Origin: JBFLYZ01 sp040756415
GTDB taxonomy: Bacteria > Bacteroidota > Bacteroidia > JADZBD01
Length of the DNA stretch: 5,096 nt
Direction: 5' to 3'
Assembly: GCA_040756415.1 (NCBI GenBank)
Contig: JBFLYZ010000115.1
Location: 1-5,096 of the forward strand
A program made the position numbers and the translations under genes. Positions 1 through 5,082 of this stretch are shown piece after piece (position 1 is the stretch's first letter; every line of letters starts with the position of its first letter). The notes under the pieces were generated by a model. It made no database searches. It was not told the DNA's origin and worked only from the letters and a program-made list of their open reading frames with translations.

Positions 1-439
1 TCCTGCCCTTGCTGTCCTGCATGGCCACGTTAACGTAACCATTCGCCAGCGAGTTCTTGTTCAGCGAATCGTGCCTGTACTGTTTGAACTTTTCCTTGAC
101 CGGATCGAAGCGGCAAAGGCCCTTATCGAAACAACTGAACCAGAGCATGCCCTCCTTATCCTCCATGATATTGGTAACAAAATCGCCATTGATGGAGCTG
201 GGGTTCAGCGAATCGTGCTTATATACCTTGAAATGCTTACCGTCAAAGCGGTTGAGACCATCCTGGGTAGCGATCCAGATCAGGCCGCGGCTGTCCTCGA
301 AAACGGTGACCACCGAGTTGCTCGACAACCCATCGTTAACGGTTAGGCGATCGAACCTTATCTCAGAGGATAATTGAGAGTAGGAACTGCTACAGCATAT
401 AGCCGCAAGCAGGAAGGCTATGTATCTCCGGTAAAACAC
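1..439 (-). CDS. Reg_prop beta-propeller sensor/regulator, N-terminal part (runs off left edge)
   Basis: Translating the minus strand from a GTG at 439-437 gives 146 codons that stay open to the window edge. Residues 1-22 look like a signal peptide: Arg at 4-5, a hydrophobic stretch IAFLLAAICC (7-16), then SSSYSQ. After it come two-component-regulator propeller repeats: NDGLSSNSV (35-43), EDSRGLIWIATQDGLNRFDG (48-67), EDKEGMLWFSCFDKGLCRFD (93-112) and the start of a third, QDSKGR (141-146). The [DE]xxGxxW and GLxRFD signatures are typical of the Reg_prop family, which usually forms the periplasmic ligand-sensing part of hybrid two-component systems in Bacteroidetes. Kinase, HTH or cyclase domains would lie off the left edge, so the output module is unknown. 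There is no in-frame ATG between the upstream in-frame stop and the propeller, so GTG is the best start; a TTG, ATT or sequence-error explanation is possible. The gene begins 38 bp after the stop of the T9SS gene, with no terminator between them, so co-transcription is plausible. Confidence 0.85.
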   Translation of the reverse strand, partial: MFYRRYIAFLLAAICCSSSYSQLSSEIRFDRLTVNDGLSSNSVVTVFEDSRGLIWIATQDGLNRFDGKHFKVYKHDSLNPSSINGDFVTNIMEDKEGMLWFSCFDKGLCRFDPVKEKFKQYRHDSLNKNSLANGYVNVAMQDSKGR

Positions 440-477
440 CTGAGATACAAATATTGCAAATAAATACGAAATCCCTC

Positions 478-1578
478 TTAATCATCCGTACGGCTGAGCA
501 CGGCCGTGCATGTTTTGGCCGCACTTTCATAAAAGACCTGAATAAAAACAAGCCCGTTGTTTTCACCGGTCAAATCGACTGTTATCTCGGAAGAGCAGCC
601 GGCCGCATGATAAATGAGCATCCCCAGGGAATTATAGATCCTTACAGCCGACATCTTGTCCGTTGCCGAGATCGTAAACTTGCCGCATGTAGGATTAGGA
701 TGAATGGATACGGAAAAAACAGGGAGCTGAATGTTCGCGCTTACGATGTGCGAGTAACTGATCTTGCCGTCATAATCGGTTTGCTTCAGACGGTAGTAAG
801 ACGTACCTACGATGGGCTGCTCATCGATCAGCTCATAGTTCTTTACTGTAGTGCTGTTGCCTGCACCGGTTACCGTTTCCAGCTCTTCGAAGTGAGCGCC
901 ATTGCTGCTTCTTTCCACCGTAAAATAGTCGTTATTGATCTCCGAAACCGTTTCCCAGGTAATGACCACCGAATGGCTGAGCGGCTTAACGGAAAAGTTC
1001 AGCAGGCTGATCGGCAAAGGCGAGGCGTAGTAAATCGTTATCCTCATCTGGTCGATGTAAGCGATCTTGGGGCCGCCTCCTGATGAAGATTTCTGAACAG
1101 AAAGAGCCAGGCCGAAAGAGGAGCTGCTCAGGTCGGAGGCGGTCCAGGTAGTGCCCCAGAGGTTGGTACTGCCCCCGTAATACTGGGCATTATCGTTAGA
1201 CGTCCAGGAAGAGCCATCGGCCAGGTCGGAACCTGCCAGCACCCCTCCCTTCAGCAGCCTGACCGACTTATCCTTTATATTCCCCCCCTCGCCCCTTCGC
1301 TCTATCATCACCTCTATTCCCTGTACAGTGGATCCGTTCGGCACGGCAAAACCGAAATTGGAAAGCGTGAGATATGCAGCGTGCTGGCCGTCATCCACAG
1401 AAACGGTAGCATAGCTGTTGTCCGACCAGGTGGTATTGGTATGCCCGCTCCAGCTCTGGCTTCCGTAAGCGATGGTGCCGTGCGTATAGCCGTTGCTGGG
1501 GCCCTGTGAGCCGGCTAAGGCCCGATCGGTAAAGGCACTCAGCACAAGCGCCAGGGCAATGGAATGAAATGGTTTCAT
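478..1578 (-). CDS. T9SS type A sorting-domain secreted beta-sandwich protein
   Basis: The product is 366 residues. The chosen start is the ATG at 1578-1576, because it gives a clean signal peptide (MKPFHSIALALVLSAF, cleavage probably after ALA at 20-22). The frame stays open 45 codons further upstream, but that extension would bury the signal. Residues about 35-185 form a Ser/Thr/Gly/Trp-rich beta domain (SDNSYATV, NFGFAVPNGSTVQGIEVMIE, LLKGGV, ending IDQMRITIYY), resembling jelly-roll modules found in phage and secreted proteins. Residues about 188-283 are the FN3-like module common in T9SS cargo (LPISLLNF, ITWETVSEINNDYFTVERSS, GTSYYRLKQTDYDGKISYS). Residues about 288-366 are a type A C-terminal sorting domain (IHPNPTCGKFTI, VRIYNSLGMLIY, VDLTGENNGLVFIQV). 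It is therefore likely exported by Sec, passed through the T9SS and anchored at the surface or released. There are no catalytic motifs, so binding or adhesion is more likely than enzymatic activity. The Reg_prop gene follows after 38 bp. Confidence 0.92.
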   Translation of the reverse strand: MKPFHSIALALVLSAFTDRALAGSQGPSNGYTHGTIAYGSQSWSGHTNTTWSDNSYATVSVDDGQHAAYLTLSNFGFAVPNGSTVQGIEVMIERRGEGGNIKDKSVRLLKGGVLAGSDLADGSSWTSNDNAQYYGGSTNLWGTTWTASDLSSSSFGLALSVQKSSSGGGPKIAYIDQMRITIYYASPLPISLLNFSVKPLSHSVVITWETVSEINNDYFTVERSSNGAHFEELETVTGAGNSTTVKNYELIDEQPIVGTSYYRLKQTDYDGKISYSHIVSANIQLPVFSVSIHPNPTCGKFTISATDKMSAVRIYNSLGMLIYHAAGCSSEITVDLTGENNGLVFIQVFYESAAKTCTAVLSRTDD

Positions 1579-1730
1579 AGGCTTTCTATTCTGCTCAAAG
1601 AAACCGGGAATCAGGTTCCCCGGAAACCTGCTTTCGCTACCCGGCTTGCTCATGTAAGAATTCAGCGAATAATGTAAAAACAGGCCTTCCGGTAGCGAAG
1701 CGGAAAAAGGCATATGGTACAGCCTTTAAC
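1579..1730 (-). promoter_or_regulatory. Structured leader/promoter region of the T9SS gene
   Basis: These 152 bp lie between the terminator and the T9SS start and should hold its promoter. I found no convincing TAnnTTTG -7 element; TACATTAT is the closest. Two overlapping hairpins cannot form together: CCGGGAA (1604-1610) with TTCCCCGG (1616-1623, one bulge), and CAGGTT (1612-1617) with AACCTG (1625-1630). A longer imperfect inverted repeat pairs GCTTTCGCTACCCGG (1630-1644) with CCGGTAGCGAAGC (1689-1701), with two single-base bulges. These structures are seen in the sequence; a regulatory role is inference. Confidence 0.3.
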
Positions 1731-1760
1731 GAAAAAGTCCCGGCTGGCCGGGACTTTTTC
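1731..1760 (-). terminator. Intrinsic terminator, probably bidirectional
   Basis: A perfect 13-bp stem, GAAAAAGTCCCGG (1731-1743) with CCGGGACTTTTTC (1748-1760), encloses a 4-nt loop. GC-rich stem tips and flanking A/T tracts give a U-run on either strand. It is the first strong terminator after the DUF4476 gene (stop at 2090), so the transcript of that gene should carry the whole repeat array in its 3' end. It also insulates the T9SS gene downstream. Confidence 0.85.
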
Positions 1761-1829
1761 TCAGGAGTTTAATAACAGGTTTATTTCTTCTTGATGTATT
1801 CGTTGAGCTCATCAATGCTGCTCTCGAAC

Positions 1830-1882
1830 CCACCTGCGCTCAGGCTCCGGTGGGCGGGAACATCAGCGCTAAGGTTCAACGT
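1830..1882 (-). repeat. 53-bp hairpin spacer, copy nearest the terminator
   Basis: This is unique sequence between duplicated gene tails. CCCACC (1829-1834, its first base shared with the gene tail) pairs with GGTGGG (1849-1854), and inner GC/GC pairs around a CTGA/TCAG tetraloop extend the stem imperfectly. The rest holds AGCGCT and AACGTT palindromes and a GTTGAAC heptamer. It resembles a small REP-type palindromic unit, but membership of a known family is not established. Confidence 0.6.
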
Positions 1883-1932
1883 TTTATTTCTTCTTGATGT
1901 ATTCGTTAAGCTCATCAATGCTGCTCTCGAAC

Positions 1933-1985
1933 CCACCTGCGCTCAGGCTCCGGTGGGCGGGAACATCAGCGCTAAGGTTCAACGT
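1933..1985 (-). repeat. 53-bp hairpin spacer, middle copy
   Basis: Identical to the spacer at 1830-1882. Its hairpin arms are at 1932-1937 and 1952-1957. Confidence 0.6.
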
Positions 1986-2035
1986 TTTATTTCTTCTTGA
2001 TGTATTCGTTAAGCTCATCAATGCTGCTCTCGAAC

Positions 2036-2088
2036 CCACCTGCGCTCAGGCTCCGGTGGGCGGGAACATCAGCGCTAAGGTTCAACGT
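2036..2088 (-). repeat. 53-bp hairpin spacer, copy adjoining the real DUF4476 stop codon
   Basis: Identical to the other two spacers. Its hairpin arms are at 2035-2040 and 2055-2060. It begins directly after the TAA and two following bases of the intact gene, so it is the first element of the 3' untranslated region. Confidence 0.6.
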
Positions 2089-2089
2089 T

Positions 2090-3244
2090 TTATTTCTTCT
2101 TGATGTATTCGTTGAGCTCATCAATGCTGCTCTCGAACTGAAAGGCATCGTTCACCTTATAATAGTTACCCTGGTCGTAGGTCTTGCCGTAAGCGAACTT
2201 GGCGAATTCCAGGCGGCTGTCCTCAAAGCTGAAGATCTGCATGATCTCCTTGACCTGTGCCGAAGTAAGGCAGTTGGAGTTAAATACCTGCTTGGCAACG
2301 GTCAGCTTGCTGTCCTCGAACGATTTGGATTTGATGCTTTCCTTGGCGCTGGCAAAATCCCCATCGCTCATGGGCCAGGGGCAGCCGATGGGGCCGCTGT
2401 AACCGGGCATCTGGTACATGTTAGAAGTGGTATTGTTATTGGGAACCGGATCGGTGCCATGCTGCGGATTGCCCGTATTGCTGTTCCAGTTGCCATCGGT
2501 CACGTTTACGTTCATGTTCACCGATCCTCCCGTACCGTTAGTGGTCGTGCTGGTGGACGAGCTCGATCCGGTGGTGGTGCCGTTCACGGTCGTTGACGAA
2601 GAGGTGGTTGTAGTGGTGGTCGTGGTAGTGGTCGTAGTGGAACTGCCTCCATTTACTGTCGGGTCGGTCACATTCACGTTCATGTTAAAGCCTGTTCCGT
2701 CAACATTCACCCCCACGTTCATACCGGTAGTGGTGCCGCCCGTGGTCGTGGTGGTTGAGGTACTGTTCGTAGTGGTGTTAACGGAATTGCCGCCTGTATT
2801 CACTGAAGTATTTACCGTGTTATTACCGGGAGGGGGCGGTGTTTCAGTAGCAGTATACACGTAAACCACCTGGTTGGGGTCTTTGGGCGCTGAGGCGATG
2901 CTGGTCTGGCTTTGCGGCTTGAGCTGGTATACGCCCTTCTTGTTCTTTTTAACCACCCATACCATCTCCGCGTCCTTCAGGTCTTCGCCTGCCCACATGA
3001 ACTGGATACTACCATTGCAATCGGGGATCTTCGTATCCTCGAAAATGACCTTGGCCTTGTAGCCGGGCTGGTTGAGGCCGGTCACCTTTACGTTGGTTTC
3101 CGCTTTGGAATTCTGCTTCACCCCGTTGAGGATAAGGAAGAATTTTTCTCCCCCCTCGCTGTAAACCACAAGGTTGTTGGTCTGTGCCACAGCGCTGGTC
3201 AGAACCAATGACCCGAGCGCCATCATGAAGAGTAATTTTTTCAT
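2090..3244 (-). CDS. Secreted DUF4476-domain protein with a poly-Thr/Asn linker
   Basis: The product is 384 residues, starting at the ATG at 3244-3242; the frame extends 14 codons further upstream, but this start gives a clear signal peptide (MKKLLFMMALGSLVLTSAVAQ, 1-21). Residues about 22-132 form a beta-rich N-terminal domain (VVYSEGGEKFFLILNGVKQN, VKVTGLNQPGYKAKVIFED) of the kind often found with DUF4476. Residues about 133-290 are a low-complexity linker: PPPPG, a run of 12 Thr (203-214), repeated NMNVNVTD (187-194 and 243-250), and no Lys or Arg between 121 and 301. Residues about 290-384 are a DUF4476 domain, mostly helical, with three related pieces: SFEDSKLTVAKQVF (308-321), SFEDSRLEFAKFAY (339-352) and FESSIDELNEYI (370-381). 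DUF4476 has no known function. The protein is probably periplasmic or surface-exposed; there is no lipobox Cys and no sorting domain. The last 50 bp are copied three more times downstream. Confidence 0.93.
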   Translation of the reverse strand: MKKLLFMMALGSLVLTSAVAQTNNLVVYSEGGEKFFLILNGVKQNSKAETNVKVTGLNQPGYKAKVIFEDTKIPDCNGSIQFMWAGEDLKDAEMVWVVKKNKKGVYQLKPQSQTSIASAPKDPNQVVYVYTATETPPPPGNNTVNTSVNTGGNSVNTTTNSTSTTTTTGGTTTGMNVGVNVDGTGFNMNVNVTDPTVNGGSSTTTTTTTTTTTTSSSTTVNGTTTGSSSSTSTTTNGTGGSVNMNVNVTDGNWNSNTGNPQHGTDPVPNNNTTSNMYQMPGYSGPIGCPWPMSDGDFASAKESIKSKSFEDSKLTVAKQVFNSNCLTSAQVKEIMQIFSFEDSRLEFAKFAYGKTYDQGNYYKVNDAFQFESSIDELNEYIKKK

Positions 3245-3294
3245 TGTTCGGTTAGTTAGGTTGTTTTTTCCTGTGTCCCCGTCCATTCAGGCCG

Positions 3295-3302
3295 CTAAGG
3301 TA
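3295..3302 (-). promoter_or_regulatory. Candidate -7 element for the DUF4476 gene
   Basis: On the minus strand TACCTTAG matches the Bacteroidetes -7 consensus TAnnTTTG at all but one fixed position and lies 50 bp before the start codon. No good TTTG -33 element sits at the expected spacing, so this is weak. Otherwise the gap 3245-3479 shows only the palindrome listed at 3456-3473. Confidence 0.3.
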
Positions 3303-3455
3303 TGATTCTTTTGGCCGGAAACTGACGGGTTGAGCACGCTTTTGCAAAATTGATTCCAATCATGCCCGTTCCGGAATCCTTTTGGCGGAAAACGGCCGGA
3401 TAGCCCCTTATTCCGGGCACGCAGGCAGGGTATTTCAGAGGAGGAGGGGTATCGG

Positions 3456-3473
3456 TTTTATGAATTCATAAAA
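3456..3473. repeat. 18-bp perfect palindrome after the 484-residue gene
   Basis: TTTTATGAATTCATAAAA is perfectly self-complementary and lies 6 bp past the stop codon of the 484-residue gene. The inner 12-mer ATGAATTCATAA (minus strand) recurs just upstream of the same gene. It could be a protein-binding dyad or a weak termination signal; without a loop and with an AT-rich stem it is a poor intrinsic terminator. Confidence 0.55.
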
Positions 3474-3479
3474 AGCTCA

Positions 3480-4934
3480 TTACAGGCCGGCCGCCTTGTC
3501 CATCCAGCGCAGGTGAAGCAGCTCGTTAGGGGTCCTGGTCACATAGCGTTTGCGGGCGATCTTCTTTTTCAATTCAGGCCTGGGTACGGAACCGGAGAAC
3601 AGCTCCTTAAACAGCTTGTACAATCCCGTAGGCTCAAAGGCCCCTATCACTTCCGGCCTTTCCAGCATCTTCAGGGCCCGCGCACTGTCTTTCTCCAGGA
3701 AATACAGCTTGGCTTTCGTGAGCAGGGCCTCGGCCACAGAGGTCAATACATTGTTATTCCCCCTGAGCGACCGGATGTACTCATCCAGCTTGCCCTGAAG
3801 AAAGGCGGGCGCCAGTCCGAATGTTCTGGGAAACGCCTCACAGTACACAATGGCCTTTTGCGTGTAGGCGTACGGCATCCTGGCAGGCTGGCCGTTCTCC
3901 TTTAAAAAGGCAATATAGTCGTCTATGGTCTTATCGGCCTCGGTGTAGCGCCCTGCAGCCCGCTGTGCGCTGAGCATATTGAAATAAACGGATTCGGCCT
4001 TGTACATGCGGTATATATCCAGGCCGCCATGTACCATATCCCACATCTTTTTCATGGCCTGGTAAGCCTCTTCGAACTCGCAGCGGTTGAAATGATAGAA
4101 CACGCTGATCTGCGAGAAATGCATGTGCTGGTAAAGGTTATAGTTGGCCTTATAGCTGAGCAGGGGCATAAGCGGGTATTGCTCATTGAGCTTCTTGAAC
4201 TGCGTAAAATGCCGGCTGATCACCTGCATATCGTTAACGTAATCGGCCGAGCCCAGCTTATAATATAAGGATATATGATGATAGCACATAATGAAGCGGG
4301 GATAGTCCCTGTTGCGGTCGGCCAGCTCCTTTATTTCAGCCAGCTCCTTTTTAGCGTACCTGAGACCTTCCCGGAAGTTGATCTCGTATATTTTACGGGC
4401 CAGCAGGTTAGCGCGATTCATATCGGCCTGCAGGCCGATGGCCTTCTCCAGGCACGGGTACAGGCTGTCGTTGCGGTTGAGCCGGTTGAGCGACTGGTTG
4501 CAGAAGATCATCTGGTCGATCACCTGTGGAAGCAGCTCGAAGATGTTCTTGTCCCAGCACTCTTTTTCCAGGGCGCCCAGTTGCTGGTAAGCGCTCTCCT
4601 TCTCATTGTTGCCCAGGAGCTGGCGGCAATGCAGCAGCTTTTTCTCCTGATCGGCCAACTGGTCGGCAGCGGGGCCGGAGCCGCTGGTGTACTCCTCCAG
4701 GAATTTTTTACGGAGCTTGAAAAAACGGTTCTCCAGCACCGCATACGGGGTGGTTTGCAGTTCACTCTTATAGATACTCTCCACTACATCCCTGTTCCTG
4801 AAATTGCGGTTGGTGCATTTATCCAGGTAATCGTACAGTAACAGGCCTACTGGCGAATCTTTCAGCCGGAACCTCATCTCCGCCCGGGCGGTCTCGCCCA
4901 TTTTTTTGAAGGAATCGTAAAGTTCTTTGTTCAT
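3480..4934 (-). CDS. Helical TPR-like protein of unknown function
   Basis: The product is 484 residues with an ATG start at 4934-4932, no signal peptide and no membrane segment, so it is probably cytoplasmic. I do not recognise a named family. The sequence is almost wholly helical, with TPR-like pairs rich in aromatic and Ala residues: LLARKIYEINFREGLRYAKKEL (split as 177-182 and 183-198), FIMCYHHISLYYKLG (214-228), VFYHFNRCEFEEAYQAMKKM (278-297), YFNMLSAQRAAGRYTEADK (317-335) and LLTKAKLYFLEKDSARALKM (404-423). The N-terminus (about 27-82) reads SPVGLLLYDYLDKCTNRNF, then NRDVVESIY and LENRFFKLRKKFLEEY. The last piece recalls the recognition-helix and wing segments of winged-helix domains, but this is tentative. 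A basic tail (KKKIARKRYVTR, 456-467) precedes the end. TPR-like scaffolds usually mediate protein-protein contacts; the partner is unknown. It is bounded by ATGAATTCATAA on both sides and is separated from the DUF4476 gene by 235 bp. Confidence 0.9.
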   Translation of the reverse strand: MNKELYDSFKKMGETARAEMRFRLKDSPVGLLLYDYLDKCTNRNFRNRDVVESIYKSELQTTPYAVLENRFFKLRKKFLEEYTSGSGPAADQLADQEKKLLHCRQLLGNNEKESAYQQLGALEKECWDKNIFELLPQVIDQMIFCNQSLNRLNRNDSLYPCLEKAIGLQADMNRANLLARKIYEINFREGLRYAKKELAEIKELADRNRDYPRFIMCYHHISLYYKLGSADYVNDMQVISRHFTQFKKLNEQYPLMPLLSYKANYNLYQHMHFSQISVFYHFNRCEFEEAYQAMKKMWDMVHGGLDIYRMYKAESVYFNMLSAQRAAGRYTEADKTIDDYIAFLKENGQPARMPYAYTQKAIVYCEAFPRTFGLAPAFLQGKLDEYIRSLRGNNNVLTSVAEALLTKAKLYFLEKDSARALKMLERPEVIGAFEPTGLYKLFKELFSGSVPRPELKKKIARKRYVTRTPNELLHLRWMDKAAGL

Positions 4935-4943
4935 ATTCTTTTC

Positions 4944-4955
4944 TTATGAATTCAT
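4944..4955 (-). promoter_or_regulatory. ATGAATTCATAA motif and three-codon upstream ORF before the 484-residue gene
   Basis: On the minus strand ATG AAT TCA TAA reads Met-Asn-Ser-stop, ending 9 bp before the gene's ATG. It contains the 10-bp palindrome ATGAATTCAT (4946-4955). The position, inside the expected leader, suits either an operator-like dyad or a minimal upstream ORF; both are inference. The rest of 4935-5096 shows no clear minus-strand promoter. Confidence 0.3.
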
Positions 4956-5074
4956 GTTTTCCCGCTGCCGCAATCTCCCTCCCTCAATGCAAATGCCCTT
5001 TCGTTCTTTGCCTGCCTTCACGGTATCGCGCTCTTTCCGGCCTAAAAGCAATTCCGTTCCGGGGACCGCGGCTC

Positions 5075-5082
5075 TACTTTTG
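5075..5082 (+). promoter_or_regulatory. Perfect TAnnTTTG -7 element pointing right
   Basis: TACTTTTG matches the Bacteroidetes -7 consensus at all fixed positions. The -33 region is only TTCC (5052-5055, 19 bp spacing), a partial match to TTTG. It suggests a divergently transcribed gene beginning beyond the right edge, which cannot be verified here. Confidence 0.4.

Larger units (their letters stand above)
1780..2138 (-). repeat. 103-bp tandem repeat array copying the 3' end of the DUF4476 gene (3.5 units)
   Basis: There are three full units (1780-1882, 1883-1985, 1986-2088) and a partial fourth (2089-2138) that is the real end of the DUF4476 gene. Each full unit consists of a 50-bp copy of the gene end, encoding FESSIDELNEYIKKK and the TAA stop, plus a 53-bp spacer. 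Spacers are identical in all three units. The only difference across the array is G at 1805 and 2114 versus A at 1908 and 2011, a synonymous Leu CTC/CTT change. On the left the array ends at 1780, where unique sequence runs to the terminator. The copies lack their own upstream coding sequence, so they are duplicated gene tails and not complete genes. The array may have arisen by slippage or recombination after one spacer-bearing duplication, or from a mobile element that regenerates the gene end; the sequence alone does not decide. Confidence 0.97.

Noticed and set aside
454..1083. Plus-strand ORF of 209 residues
   Set aside because: It lies opposite the well-supported T9SS sorting and FN3-like domains, and its product shows no recognisable motif.
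1579..1713. N-terminal extension of the T9SS protein to the first in-frame ATG
   Set aside because: It would place 45 non-hydrophobic residues before the signal peptide and overlap the structured leader.
2030..2060. tRNA-like T-arm (GGTTCGAG at the spacer/tail junction, minus strand)
   Set aside because: Only the T-loop-like octamer is present; no acceptor, D or anticodon stems can be drawn around it.
1780..2138. CRISPR array
   Set aside because: The units are 103 bp and identical throughout, with no variable spacers, and the repeat is a gene tail; no cas genes are visible.
1780..2138. Integron attC cassette array
   Set aside because: GTTGAAC fits one core-site consensus (GTTRRRY), but there is no matching RYYYAAC at the other end of the spacer, the intervening segments are identical, and no integrase is present in the window.
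1791..2596. Three nested plus-strand ORFs with identical 69-residue sequence across the array
   Set aside because: They arise because the 103-bp repeat is open in this strand and shifts frame with every unit; they are antisense to gene tails, and the longest continues antisense through the DUF4476 gene.
2418..2864. Plus-strand Val-rich ORF with hydrophobic runs
   Set aside because: It is the antisense of the Thr/Asn linker codons (Thr ACC read as Val-type codons), not a membrane protein.
4275..4841. Plus-strand ORF of 188 residues
   Set aside because: It is the complement of the 484-residue gene, whose minus-strand frame is the plausible coding frame over 1.4 kb; no domain is recognised in the antisense product.
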